Of a DNA stretch of 64,000 nucleotides, positions 30,058-42,130 are shown piece by piece (position 1 is the stretch's first letter; each line of letters starts with the position of its first letter). Origin of the DNA: Gigaspora margarita (lineage: Eukaryota; Glomeromycota; Glomeromycetes; Diversisporales; Gigasporaceae); assembly GCA_009809945.1 (NCBI GenBank), contig WTPW01000852.1, forward strand, positions 237,271-301,270. Direction: 5' to 3'. A program made the translations under genes and the position numbers. The notes beneath the pieces were generated by a model. The model saw only the letters and a program-made list of their open reading frames with translations, made no database searches and was not told the origin of the DNA.

Positions 30058-31730
30058 ACAGTAAAAATATCAATTTGATTTTGTAAAAATATTTGTCAAT
30101 ATGGTTAAAAATATTGATTTATATCGATTTATCAAAATTGGCCAATCAAAATGCATGATTTGATATAACAAAATATAATGCAATCAATAATGTATCTTTT
30201 TAGCAAACAGTTTGTTGATTGTTTACTTTTCTGAAACTTACTATTAGTTCAGGTTAGCCAGATTTTTGGTGTCTGTTCCAAATTATACTCTTAATTTTGG
30301 TCAAAGTAGTATTGTTATATTACATTAAAAATTGTAAAATATTAATTTCTCTATGATTTGACATAAAAATATTAATTTATATATAATTAATATAAATTGA
30401 TATTTTTTACTATTCTGGCATAGGATTAATTTTCTGGACACATGACTTTTAGCTTCAATAATTTTTAAAAAAAAATTAATTTAAATTGAAATTAGGTAGT
30501 TAGAAAAATATTATAACAAAATTGTGCAAGAAAACTATTTGTTAGAGCTAGTAAGATGATTTGCTAGTCTAAATCTTGTGATAAATATAGCAAATATTTG
30601 TTTATGCTATGCCTAATTCTGATTTTTAATTGCTAAATTACATTTTTTCAAATGTTTATATAATCAAAAAATCAATTTTGCACCCTGTCAGGGACACAGA
30701 ATTTATATAATAAGAATTTGTAAATTATGCATGAGTATATATGTAATATGTGCAATTTACTAATAATTAAATTTTAAAATCCAATTTAGTGTTTTTTACA
30801 AATTTTATTTTGCAAAAATTTTTTAAATACTGTACTCAACTAATATAATACAGTGCTCAACTAACAAGCTATTACTAGAAGTTAAATTATTTTATTAAAA
30901 TACTACTAATACTAATTCAGATAAGATTGGCACTATAGCTATATTTGGAATTGGTAATAAACAAATAAGTAAACAATATATTATCAAATCTGATGATAAC
31001 CCTTATAAAAAGTTTTTTATGCTAATTAAATATTATTTTTGGCTCTAAATAAGCTATAGAACAGGTTTTTATAGTTCTACTACTAAAAAATCATTAAAAT
31101 CAGACCAGTAGATAAGGAAATGTAAGTAAAAAATATCTTTAAATATCTTTAAATCATATAAAATTTTATAAGAACTCTGTACATTTATTATATAGATCAA
31201 ATTTTTTTTAGAAAATTAGTTAAAATTTAAACCAAGGTTCAAATTTAAAATTTGGCAAATTAGTATTAATTTAAATAATAGTTACATTTTGAATTTTGGC
31301 AAAACATTTAGAAGTTTGCATTGTTATATTTATATATTGTCAATTTATTCTTTTTTGGGAGGATTATTTAATAAAAATATTTATTTATTGATTTTTTTAA
31401 ATGGCAAAAAAAAAGTAGCAGCATAACCCTCATATAATCAACTAATCATATTTGAAATTGGTAATCATATATAAAAATTTTTTTTGTTAATTAAAATTTT
31501 TTTATTTTGTTTGTTGTTTTACTTTTGCTTTGCTTCTCTGTTTACAAAATTTTTTTTTAGCTTGTTGTCTTTGGATTTGGTTTCAGATAGTGTTGTTATT
31601 GGTATTGTCATAGTGTCATCATGATATTGTAGTCTCTTAGTATCTGTAACTAAACAAATTGGCAATAAAGTGATTTTAGTACTATTTCAGTAAAATTTTT
31701 TTTTATAACTTAGCTATGCATATAAATAAT
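30058..31730. other. AT-rich sequence after the composite element, no gene
   Basis: The first ~220 bp match the end of the window (63777-64000), for example TATTTGTCAATATGG with TATTTATCAATATGG, so the unit 2/unit 3 duplication extends past the composite element. The remainder is AT-rich with no open frame above chance and no repeat structure that I can resolve. Confidence 0.6.
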
Positions 31731-31736
31731 TTTATT

Positions 31737-32583
31737 TTTTTACTTTTTAAGTTAAAGTGCTTACTTCAGGAGTAAGAGTTTTATTCAAGCATTATTATAT
31801 TCTGCTTTCTACATGAAGGTTACCCAACATAGTACATTGACAAGAGTACAACTAGCCACACAACTTTTGGTTGCCTATTTAAGTAGCCATCTGAAGGTTT
31901 TATACTAGCTGCTATACTTGCAACCTGCATATCAGTCATTGCCTATTTTAAACCCTCTGATAAATAGTGTCTGCCAACTCATCTTGTATTGCCAGAACAT
32001 GATCTGGATTCTTTTTTACCTCTCTTAAAACTACTTTATCCTCAGTGAGAGACCTGGTAGAGTAGTCTCCATCCTGTCTAGATATCACTTATACTTCAGT
32101 ATTTGTTGCTATGACTGAGACCAATACTTGCAAGACAGAGTTGTCCCTGTCCTTTTACCAATACCTACTTTGCCCTTGCAAAGTTCAGCAACCTAGTGCT
32201 CTATCTCTTTATTCTCCTAAGCATATTTCCTAGTACTTCCCAAAACACCCAATCCAATTGCCCAGAAGGATCAGTTAGCCAGGCTTTAGGATTCCTTATA
32301 GTTTCTTTTTTCTTGGTCCACACTTTTATAACATGTGTTTTTTTCCTCTTGTAGGGTTCTCCAACTCTCTGTATGTTCTATTTTTTCTGGTTAGCCCACC
32401 TATTCTGACTCCATTTTGTGCCACTATTAAAGGCTAACTATTCTTTGCTCAAGCATGGTTTCCATTTTTGGCACCCTGGAGAATCTTTATGCACCCTATA
32501 CAGAGCTTTCAAATTGGTATTGTTGTTATACCAATACATTCTTGGTATGACCCAGGTTACAGATTTTCCAATCTGGCTTGGTT
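31737..32583 (-). mobile_element. Retroposon fragment with A-rich tail (family R, longest copy)
   Basis: On the minus strand this carries the same 3' part as 6590-6968 and 8860-9362 (GGGTTTAAAATAGGCAA, GTGTGGCTAGTTGTAC), ending GAATAAAACTC and an A-rich tail at about 31737-31745. It extends ~500 bp further 5' than the other copies. That part has an interrupted reading frame: WVIPRMYWYNNNTNLKALY, then CQKWKPCLSKE and a stop, then KVWTKKKETIRNPKAWL and DPSGQLDWVFWEVLGNM. A Cys pair and basic stretches are visible, but I do not recognise the family. It is a pseudogene-bearing element. Confidence 0.55.
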
Positions 32584-32595
32584 TTCTAGTCTATT

Positions 32596-33593
32596 AGGGT
32601 TTCGAAGTTTGATCTGGGTTTGATTTGAGTTTAATCAAACCCCAAATCAAACCAAACTCAAACTATAAATTTTATAAAGTTTGAAATTAAACCAAACTCA
32701 AATAAAAAATAATCAAATTCAAACCAAACCCAAATTTTATACTAAGTTTGATTTGAGTTTGATTTAAAGTTTGCAAACTAGTTTGAGTTTGTTATAAATA
32801 TATTTTTATATTTTAAACAAGTTTTTTAATTTTAACTTTGTATTTAAGTAAACTTGTTTAAAATACCGTATGTTTCTAAAAATAAGCTACTTTTTTGAAC
32901 AATTTTGGACACAAAAAATCTGAGTTATTTTTTTTAGATAAAATTAATTTTTGGTTAATTTCCAATAGTAGTTACATAGTAAAGTCTAAATTCAACTATG
33001 TCAATCTATTATTGGCACTTAAGTAAACTTATTTGGAAGACTAAACTACACCTATTCTGAATGTTTCATCAAAATAGGAGTACTTTTTCTATTTGAATTT
33101 TAATTTACACTTACAATAAATATATTTTGTTATAAATTTTAATCTCTTTGTCAAACGTAAATATTAAAATCCAATTAATAAAAAGTTCTTCAATTTTGTT
33201 GTAAATTTCAGAATATATGTAATTTATTCTTATGAATAAGTTTACTTAAGCGACTTTAATCGATTTGCTTAGTAAAATTTGAACTTTACTATGTAGCAAC
33301 GCTTATCAATCATGGTTAGCTTGTTTTTGGGTCAAAAAAATTGTTGCATTTCTTGACCAAAAGAGAGGGGTAGTTTATTTTTGGAGATAGCTTATTTTCA
33401 GCAATATACAGTATTCAAACTCAAACTAGTTTGCAAACTTCAAACTCAAACCCAAATCAAACTCAAATTTAACTAGAAAGTTTGCTTCAAATCAAACTCA
33501 AATATTTTTTTTTAATGCTAGTTTGAGATCAGGTTTAATTTGAAAATCAAATCTGGCCTAAAGTTTGATTTGATCTGGGTTTGTAAGAACTCT
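32596..33593. mobile_element. AGGGTT-family inverted-repeat element, ~1 kb
   Basis: Tips AGGGTTTCGAAGTTTG and (inverted) AGAGTTCTTACAAACC, with arms built of iterated TTTGATTTGAGTTTGATT motifs, in the opposite orientation to 9627-11203. It holds one copy (32868-33415) of the ~545-bp block that is present twice in that element. The flanks AGTCTAT and AGTTACTAT suggest a decayed ~9-10-bp target duplication. No coding sequence. Confidence 0.6.
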
Positions 33594-33629
33594 AGTTACT
33601 ATAACACAGGTATGAATTTTCAAAGAATA

Positions 33630-33705
33630 TCTTTAGTGGGATTCGAACTCTGTACTTGTAGTTATATGTGGGCCCTCAAAGTATAAACTAGGGAATTTGG
33701 CCAAT
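33630..33705 (-). repeat. tRNA-derived fragment with intact box B
   Basis: On the minus strand AGAGTTCGAATCCCAC matches the tRNA T-loop/box B consensus exactly in its core. A weak box A (TAGTTTATACTTTGAGG) lies about 40 bp upstream. T-arm and acceptor stems do not pair, so it is a relic of a SINE or a pseudo-tRNA. Confidence 0.4.
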
Positions 33706-34269
33706 CATGGGTTTTGAGAAAATCAGCAAAACCTATTTTGTTACACAAGATCAAAACAATCTAAAAATAGTTTATTCAATATTAACAAACCTGTTTAAAC
33801 AGGATTATTAGATTTGTAGATCTGTAAATATAAGTTTAATATTTGGTAAATCTATTTTTAGATTATGCCATTAAAAGCTTTTAAACATTGTGATCAGGCT
33901 TTCATTATTAAGTAAAAAAGATTGGGCATTAAATTTTATACTTGATCAATTAAACAGATTAATTTTCAAAAAATTGTCAAATTCCTTGGTTTCTACTTTT
34001 GACAGCCCATGTGCTTAGAAATGACAAACATTCAACTTCACTAAGTTACTATACTCCTTAAATGTTATTTTATATTAAATTAGCAATACAACCCTTATAT
34101 GATTATATGATCAGGCAATTATTTTTAAGATTAATAATCAAGATTGCATTACTTCTAAGATATATAGTCTTTTTATTTGTTTTTTTTTTCTGTTTATACT
34201 TTTTACTTTCTTTCTTTTATAGATTTGTATTACTAAAAAACTTATTAAAATTAGTGGAACCACTATTGT

Positions 34270-35870
34270 GGGCTTTTTTTTTAAGATTCTTTATTTTCTG
34301 GTGCCTAATTGGTAAGTATTTTTTTGGTCTTTTGGTGTTTTATATAGACTTTTACTAATTTTCAGAATTGGTAAACTTTTAATAATTTGTTGATGAACTT
34401 CTTTATGAACTTTTCTATAGACTTTCAGGAACTTTTTTGTGGTTTTTAGCAATTTTTTTTAGCATTTTTGGTGAACACTTGTGGACTTTTAGTGTTTTTT
34501 GTTAAATTTTCTTGAGAACTTTCATTGTTTTCTGGTGAATTCTTGTGGATTTTTGGTGTTTTTTGGTGAATTCTCTTGGGCCATTTGGTATTTTTTGGTG
34601 AATAACTTTTTTGGGACTTTTGGTTTTTTGGTAAATTCTCTTGATAACTTTTGGCATTTTCTGGTAAACTTTTCTTTTGAACTTTCAACATTTTCTAGTG
34701 AACTCATCTTGTGGACTTTTGGTATGTATAATGAATTCTCTTTGGGCTTCTGATGAACTCTTCTTGTGACTTTCAGTATTTTTTGACAAACTTTTCTTGA
34801 AACTTTTAGCATTTTTTAGTGACCTCTTTTTGTGGACTTTTGGTGTTTTTGGTGAACTTTTTTTAGAACTTTCAATATTTGTTTGGTAAATTCTTGTAGA
34901 CTCTTGGTGTTTTTTAGTGAACTCTTTTTGTTAACTTTTGGCATTTTTTGGTAAATACTTTTTGTGGACTTTTGTCATTTTAAAACCCCAGACATCTCTC
35001 ATATAGGTCATAACTGGATTTTGGCCAATTTAGACCTAATTTGCTAAAAATGACAAAATCTATTTACTTTAATAACTTCTAATCCAGTGATCAGAAATGA
35101 ATAAACTTTTTTTTTATTAGTTGCGCCTCACTGAGAGCTTCATTTTAAAAAAAAAGTTCATTCAAATTGGACTACTGGATGCCAATATAATTGTCAAAAC
35201 TGTTTTTTGCTTCTCAAATTTTAGATGTTTTTGCTAAAAAATTTCGAGTATGACCTCTATACTAGATATCTGGGGTCCTGCCATTTTGGTAACTCTTTTT
35301 GTGAGTTTTAGCATTTTTTTGGGTTTTCAATTGGTAATTTGGCATTTCTTTGTAAACTTTTCTTGGAACTTTTCAATAGTAAATTCTTCTTGTAAACATT
35401 AGTATTTTTTGGTAAACTCTTTTTGTGAACTTTTGGTGTTTGTATAATAAATTCTTTTGGGACTTTCAGCATTTTTTTGGTAAAATTTTCTTGTGAACTT
35501 TTAGCTTTTTGGTGAGTAATTCTCTTGGAACTTTCAGTATCTTTTGGTGACTTTTGCTATTTTTTGGTGAACTCTTCTTGTGGACTTACCGTATTTTCGT
35601 GTAATAATACTCATGAGCATTATTTTGAATCCTGGTCTGAATTAAGCTTAATTCTGGACAAAATTTGTAATTTTACCCCTGCGCATTATTATGTAAAAAT
35701 ACAGTATGCCATTTTTTGTGAACTTTTGTAGACTTCTAGCATTTTTTAATGAATTCTTATATAACTTTTGGTATTTGTTAGATGAATTTATTTTGTGAAC
35801 TTTTGGCATTTTTGGTAAATTTTGTAAAATTTCTTTCTTTTGTAAAATTGTATTTTTTTAAGAAAAAATG
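34270..35870. repeat. Degenerate minisatellite, ~36-40-bp units
   Basis: Iterations of a unit such as TTTTTGGTGAACTC followed by TTCTTGTGGACTTTTGG, GCATTTTTTGGTAAACT and similar variants run for ~1.6 kb. They are interrupted once by a 298-bp MITE (34982-35279). Open frames on both strands (34446-34812 minus, Lys/Asn-rich; 34499-34753 plus, Phe-rich) follow from the repeat unit and break often; they are not taken as genes. Confidence 0.8.
34982..35279. mobile_element. hAT-like MITE, family D, 298 bp, 8-bp TSD, inside the minisatellite
   Basis: Starts AAAACCCCAGACATCT, ends AGATATCTGGGGTCCT. The flanks GTCATTTT and GCCATTTT are an 8-bp duplication with one mismatch. It is about 90% identical by eye to 8973-9267 (both contain CATATAGGTCATAACTGG and CCTCTATACTAGATRT). 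Confidence 0.82.
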
Positions 35871-36354
35871 TGCTTGTCACTGGCGGTGACAGTAACCAGA
35901 TTAGGGTTAGGATTAGATTTAGAGAATTAAGCTGAATAGGATCTTTAGTTCAAAGTATATAGTAAAATTTATATATTTTAATTATAGAAAGCAATGAATA
36001 GAACATGTCTATATCTAATAGTAAAATTTTTAAAAGAATTTTCTTTGTTAGAGTATGAAAGTGGTTTTATAAGCAAAATTATAAGAACAAACAATTTTTT
36101 AAATATCACAATATCACATTATACTGATCCTACAATCTGATTGGTTTTTAGTTAAGTGTATTACAATATACATGTACTAAATTATATAAACCTTTATAAA
36201 AATTATTAATATTAATATCTTGTTTTAATTTAATTTTATAGAAATTAAGCTTGCTAGGTTAGTAAATATAAAGGCAGATAGTAAATACTAGTGTTTTTTG
36301 TTATTTAATCAACTATATAGATTCAAAAAAATATATTTTAGTAAAAATGATGTT

Positions 36355-36640
36355 AATAAAAAAAGAAATATAATAAATTTACTGTTGATAATAAAAAATT
36401 AAATAAAATAAATTTTACTGCTGATAATAAAAAATTAAATATAATAAATTTACTTTTGTTATTTAAAGATTAAATATAATAATTTTTTAAAGTGTAGGAT
36501 ATCTGCAATATATATGCATAAATATAATAAATTACATATAATTGATAATAATAAATTAAATAAAAAAATTTTGCTATTGGTAATAAAAAATTAAATATAA
36601 TAAATTTACTATTGCTAATAAAAAATTAGAAAAAATGTAT
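36355..36640. repeat. AT-rich direct repeats, ~36-bp units
   Basis: Several copies of TAATAAAAAATTAAATA followed by ATAAATTTACTGTTGA-type sequence. The array is broken by a stretch (36480-36530) with TGTAGGATATCTGCAATA, which recurs at 37000-37020. Confidence 0.6.
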
Positions 36641-36957
36641 TTGTTGCAGTGGCGACAGTTACTGGATTGTGATTGACCAATTAGATCATGTAACTTTATA
36701 ATCAAAACAAAAACAAAGTATCAAACTTACTATCATTAGGGTCAGGATTAGAGCCATAGTTAAGGTTTGGGTAGAGTGTTGTATATAGTAAAATTTTGCA
36801 AGAAATTTTTTTTGCATAAAAACAGTAGTTTATAGACAAAATTTTAAGTTAGAAGTAATTTTTAAAAAAATTAAAGTTTTTGCATTTTTTACATTACATG
36901 TAATCCTTTAATCTACTTGGTCAATCACAATCCAGTGACTGTCACCACTGGCAACAA
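36640..36957. mobile_element. Inverted-repeat MITE, ~318 bp, TTGTTGCAGTGG ends
   Basis: The left arm TTTGTTGCAGTGGCGACAG continues as GTTACTGGATTGTGATTG; the right arm is its inverted copy, TGACTGTCACCACTGGCAA after CAATCACAATCCAG. Arms are ~45 bp. A related left tip (GTCACTGGCGGTGACAG) stands alone at 35876-35895. The target duplication is not clear. Confidence 0.65.
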
Positions 36958-37218
36958 ATAGATTCACCCAAAAAATTAAACTAATAAATTTTTTTTTAAA
37001 AGTGTAGGATATTTGCAATACATGTACATAAGATAAATTTACTATTAATAGGGTTTCTTAAATTCAAATCAAATCAATCAATTTTAATTAAATCAAATCA
37101 AATTGACCCTGATTTGAATTTTGATATAATTTAAATATTTAAATTCGAATTTTTAATAGTAATTTTTTAAATCAAATCGAATATTTGTCAAATCACATCA
37201 GCAAATTTTATATATAGA

Positions 37219-37420
37219 TATATATCGATTACTAACCGGTAAGATATATATCGATGATCAACACTCCTGCCGATTATTATCGATAGTGATAGTAATCGAT
37301 ATATATCTACTAGATATATATCAATTAACCAAATATATATCGATAATCAACACCTCTGCCGATTATTATCAATAGTGATAGTAATCGATATATTTCTAAT
37401 ATGATATCAATTAATAATTA
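37219..37420. repeat. Two tandem ~102-bp units with ATATATCGAT motifs
   Basis: Each unit contains TATATATCGATRATCAACAC, then YCTGCCGATTATTATC and AGTGATAGTAATCGATATAT. The palindromic ATATATCGAT core recurs near the other end of the same element (39390-39560, ATATATAACGAT forms). Confidence 0.75.
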
Positions 37421-38329
37421 TTATATTCACATAATATATATATATATATTTTTTTATTCTTTGACGAGTCTGCTAGAAACTTGTGAGTGAACAGAAGAAT
37501 ACTATGCTAAAAAATTTTTACAAAATACTCGGTTCTAATTCTTATAAGCCTAACACCACTCGGTTTCCTACTTCGCAATTTATTATAAATTTTATTTTTT
37601 TATTTATTATTATTATATATTATATTTTAAATTAAATAATCAATATTTGCAAGTTTTCACAATTTAATATAAAAATTATTTATTTATTATTATTATATAT
37701 TATTTTATATTACATATTTTTATTATATATTATTATAAAAAATAATGAAAAACCAAAACCCCCCCCCGAAAAAAAATAACAAAAAAACAAAAATGAAAAA
37801 ATAGTAATAATTTTTAACTACTTTCGCACTTCATCACTCATATTCACTACTTCTTGCAAAGTGTTAGAGAAGTTAGAGTTGTTGTTCTTGCAAGTACCAG
37901 AAAAGTCAGATCATTTTCTTGCAAAGTTTCAAAAAAAGTCAGGAATAAATAAAATAAAATTAAAAAAATAAGTAAAAAAAAAGAAAAACAAACAAAAACA
38001 AAAACGTAAGCAAACTAAATAAAAAAAACAAAGCTCCAAATCTCTACTTGCCTAAAGTAACAGTTCGGTTCTTATAATTTAGAAATCATTGAAGGTTTTC
38101 ACAATGTATGGAATAATAAAAAAATAAAAATTAAAGAAATAAGTAAAAAGAAAACAACGGAATATAAACAAACTGAATAAAAATAAAAATAAACCCCCAA
38201 ATCTCCATTATATTTGCTTCTATTCACTCATATTCGCTTCTATTCACTTATATTTGCTTATTTTTACTACTTTCTAAAAATAGTAAGTAAAAAAATAAAA
38301 AAAACTATTCTTAGAAGTGTTAGTGTTAT

Positions 38330-38650
38330 ACCACTTGTACAAACACAAGAAGAACAAGAAAAATTACCCATATGACTCCGTACAAATGCAAGAGAATGAG
38401 CAAGACCACTCTATATGAATGCAAGAGAAATGAGCAAGACCACCCCATACAAACGCAAGAGGAAAAAACAAATGGACCACCTACAAGAACACTAAAAATC
38501 TACACAATACCATCTACAAGAATACCAAGNGGCANGTAAAGCTATTCCACAAGAACACCAANGACACAAGCTAGNNACAATTCNAATGATAACACCAATG
38601 ATGACATCAACTACAACACCAGCGATGACACCAACTAGGACAACACCAAT
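38330..38650. repeat. Tandem repeats with ambiguous bases
   Basis: First a unit of about 38 bp, ACAAATGCAAGAGAATGAGC followed by AAGACCACTC, in about three copies. Then ACTACAAGAACACCAA-like units of about 33 bp, where several single Ns occur (38530-38583). The Ns and the nearby gap suggest collapsed or unresolved repeat copies. The open frame 38492-38692 on the minus strand follows from the repeat and is not called. Confidence 0.6.
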
Positions 38651-39026
38651 GCGTTGCCTTGCGCAAAGTGTCAGAAAGTCTCTATATTTCATGCCAAAAA
38701 GTGTTTTTTTGTAGAAATAAAATAAAAAAAATTAAAAAATAATAATAAATAAAAGAAAAAAATGATACTAAACGAAATGAAACATAACAAAAAAAAACAA
38801 AATGAAAATGAAAAAACAATGTAAAAGTGATAGAAGATCTAAATTATAAACAAAAAAAATAAACAAAGATCTAATCTGATCTTGTACTATGATCATTGAA
38901 ACATTTCGAAACAAATTGAAACATTTTGAAAATATTAATGAAACGCATCCTTGGTATGATTTAGAATACAGATCTACAGATCCAGCCCAGTCCTAAAATA
39001 TTTCGAATATATTCGAAATATTAAAA

Positions 39027-39327
39027 ANNNNNNNNNNNNNNNNNNNNNNNNNNNNNNNNNNNNNNNNNNNNNNNNNNNNNNNNNNNNNNNNNNNNNNNNN
39101 NNNNNNNNNNNNNNNNNNNNNNNNNNNNNNNNNNNNNNNNNNNNNNNNNNNNNNNNNNNNNNNNNNNNNNNNNNNNNNNNNNNNNNNNNNNNNNNNNNNN
39201 NNNNNNNNNNNNNNNNNNNNNNNNNNNNNNNNNNNNNNNNNNNNNNNNNNNNNNNNNNNNNNNNNNNNNNNNNNNNNNNNNNNNNNNNNNNNNNNNNNNN
39301 NNNNNNNNNNNNNNNNNNNNNNNNNNN
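39027..39327. other. Assembly gap (301 N)
   Basis: A continuous run of N inside the AGGGTT-family element. Open frames spanning it have no evidential value. Confidence 0.98.
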
Positions 39328-39669
39328 TTTTTTACCCGGTGACAGTCCAAACATTATATAATCATTAAATATTGTTTCAAATAATTCCGATTATAATCGT
39401 TTTATAGATATATAACGATTTAATATAAAAAAATGATATATATTGATTTAGATATATATCGTTTTTTATCCAATTAATCAATATATAACGATATTTTATA
39501 ATCGATATAAAACGATTAAGTGTTATATATCAATTAATATCTATATATAAAATTTGCAGATGCAAATCAAATTTGCTATATTTAAATATAATAAATCAAA
39601 TATAGCCAAATTTGAATTTGAATTTGATCAAATATTAGATTCAAATAAATCAAATTACAGAACTCTGAT

Positions 39670-40368
39670 TATTAATAAATATAATAAATTATTATTTAAA
39701 TATAAAATAATTTAAGTTTGTTTACAATATTGTAATTAATTATTTATCTATATTTCTTATATATAATTTTTTTATTTTTAATCAATTAATTAATAGTTTA
39801 CAAATATTAGCCAATTATAAGAATATTTATTAATCATATAAGAAATTACATTTTTTATATTATATAGAGGTGAGTCAATAGAAAGAACAATCATTTTTAG
39901 TAAATTTTTTAATTTTTAAATTAAAATATTTTTACAGCTATTTATCCAATTTAATAAAAAATTTTTATTTTAATTTTTAAAAATATCCAAAATTAAAATA
40001 AAAAACTTTATTTATTTAATAAGTTTGTTGATAAAATATTTAAACTTAAAATTGAAAAAACTTTTACTTAGAAAAAATTTGACCCTTCTTATTAATTCAT
40101 TCTATATTTTTATATCATATATATTATCAAAATTATCAAAATTAGTCTAAATACTAGATCTAATATACAGGAAAGTAAAAAAAAAAAAATTAACTAAAAA
40201 AATTGTTTTTTGATATAAAAAAAAATTTTATTTTATAGTTGTGCTATTATAAAAAAAATTTAACAAAAATAATATAGTATATAAATTAAAATCAAGCTCA
40301 TATTTCTGAAAAATTTAGTTTACTAGTTTTTTAAAAAAAATAATTTTGAAATAATATTATTTACAAAT
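39670..40368. other. AT-rich intergenic sequence, no gene
   Basis: Very AT-rich. A weak inverted pair (GAGTCAATAGAAAGAACAA near 39872 and inverted AATTAATAAGAAGGGTCAA near 40080-40103) may be the ends of a ~235-bp MITE, but no target duplication is clear. Unit 3 homology begins at about 40369. Confidence 0.5.
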
Positions 40369-40774
40369 TTGAAAGAAATAAGAATCTATTCTGAATTGTA
40401 CAAATAATATAATCTAATAATTTTTTGATATTGCATTATTTATAATTACTAGTATATCTATATAAATTAAAGAATGCTTCTTTTTGTTATTAGATATAGG
40501 ATAAAAACTTGTAGTATATCTTAATACAAGAAGATAATTATACTAAAAGAATATTATTTAGACAATGATTATATTTATTTTAAATCTTTATACCAGGATT
40601 TGCAAAATCTGTAATTTATTATAATTAAAGCAAATTGCAAAATATGTGTTGTCTAGGACCCCAAAATATATACAGATAGGTCAGGCCAGAGAATGTGTCG
40701 CTATCATAGACAAATTAAATAAAGTAATGTTTAAATTTGCGTATTATTTTAAAAAATTATTAAAAAGGTTAAAT

Positions 40775-40953
40775 AGGACCCCGAAATATACATAGATAGG
40801 TCAGGTATGAGTTTGCTTATTTTTGAGGTTTTTTATGCAGATCTTTTCTATTTATAGTAATTTTTTGCTTATTTTTGAAGTTTTTCTGCAGATCTTTCCT
40901 TTTTTAGTAACCCTATAATTAACCTGACCTATCTATGTATATTTCGGGGTCCT
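40775..40953. mobile_element. hAT-like MITE, family C, 179 bp, perfect 8-bp TSD
   Basis: Tips AGGACCCCGAAATATACA and its inverted copy; GGTTAAAT stands on both sides without mismatch (40767-40774, 40954-40961). The perfect duplication and close likeness to 48685-48865 suggest it is the youngest of the MITEs here. Confidence 0.88.
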
Positions 40954-40999
40954 GGTTAAATTGTTAAATTGTGTATTTGTATATCAAAATTCTATATGT

Positions 41000-42130
41000 A
41001 AGAGTTTAATTTGCATATTTTTAGCAAAAATTTGGTTGCTATCCTTTGTTTTGACCTAAGCCACCTTATTTTTTAAACCAAAACAATAACACACATGGGC
41101 GATATTTTGAAATAAAAATTGAAAACAAAACTATAAATAAATAAATAAAGTAAAAAAACACATTTTTTTATTCACTTATTATTATTTTTTTTAATATCAG
41201 TTTTTTTTAATTATATCGTATAATAATTTAACTGAGTGACCCAGGTAGACTAATAATAATAATTGCTACCTGTGTCCAATCACTTAATTTTTTAATTTTA
41301 TTCTTTTTTTACATATTTCTTTTACTTATCTTTTTTTTTGCTTATCATTTTTTTGTTTTTTTTTATTAATTTTTTTTTACTTTTATTGTTTTTTTTAATA
41401 TCCTTTTTTAAAATTTTTTAATTTTTCAATCTTTTTTTTTAAAATATATATATTTTTTTAATTTTATTACTTTTTTTATTTTTTTATTTTATTTTAATTT
41501 TTTTTTGTTTTCTTTAATTTTTTTTCTTTATTACATATTTATTTTTATTTATTTTTTTGTTTTTTTTTTATTTTTTTATTTTTTACTTTTTTTTTTTATT
41601 TTATTTTAAATTATTTAATTTATTTATTATGTATTAATTTATTTTTAAATATATACATTATAGTATATTACATTTTATTTTATTTTTTGGATTTATTAAT
41701 TTTGTGCACCATGCACAGCTGTGCACCCATAAAAACAAATACAAACAATAATTAAGACAACTTTGCACCCTATAGTAACAAATACAAACAATAATTAGGG
41801 TTGGGGTTAGGGTTAGAGTTGGGGTTAGTTAGAAGTAGGATTAGAATTTAAATTTAAAATTTAAAGGTATCATTGCGAGAGGAGCATTTTTTGTTAAAAG
41901 TGCATTAGGGGTTACTATAGTAAAATTTTAAGATTGCAATAAGAGTTATTCTAGTAAAATTTTAAAAACATATAGAGGTGCATAGCTGTGCATATGCACA
42001 TCTTAAATAAACTCTTATTTTTTTAAAAATTTAAATATTTTTTTTATTTTTAATAATATAATTGATTTATTTTTTTAATTTTTTTTTATTATCAATTTTA
42101 ATGTTATTTTTTTTAATTTATTTTAATTTT
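41000..42130. other. Low-complexity AT-rich sequence, no gene
   Basis: 41280-41680 is mostly T runs with short A interruptions. 41790-41850 contains GGTTGGGGTTAGGGTTAG, a short telomere-like stretch. TGCACAGCTGTGCA-type palindromic words occur at 41710-41740 and 41975-41995. No coding sequence is recognised. Confidence 0.6.

Larger units (their letters stand above)
37050..39666. mobile_element. AGGGTT-family inverted-repeat element, ~2.6 kb, 10-bp TSD, with gap
   Basis: Left tip AGGGTTTCTTAAATTC, right tip inverted AGAGTTCTGTAATTTG; subterminal arms consist of AAATCAAATCAAATTGA-type iterations. The flanks TACTATTAAT and GATTATTAAT are a 10-bp duplication with two mismatches. The interior has ATATATATCGAT arrays at both ends (37219-37420, 39390-39560), low-complexity sequence, a tandem repeat (38330-38650) and an assembly gap (39027-39327), so the true length is unknown. 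Confidence 0.65.

Noticed and set aside
33630-33705. Candidate tRNA gene on the minus strand
   Set aside because: Box B is good but the T-arm and acceptor stems do not pair and the D-arm is poor; kept only as a tRNA-derived fragment.
34062-34358. 98-codon Phe/Leu-rich plus-strand frame resembling membrane segments
   Set aside because: T-rich DNA translates to such residues by chance; no family motif, no paralogue, and it runs into the minisatellite.
38974-39354. Open frames of 109 and 126 codons on the minus strand
   Set aside because: They consist almost entirely of the N gap and carry no information.
41280-41680. Poly-T-rich tract as a possible centromere or origin element
   Set aside because: Low-complexity sequence alone is not evidence for either function.
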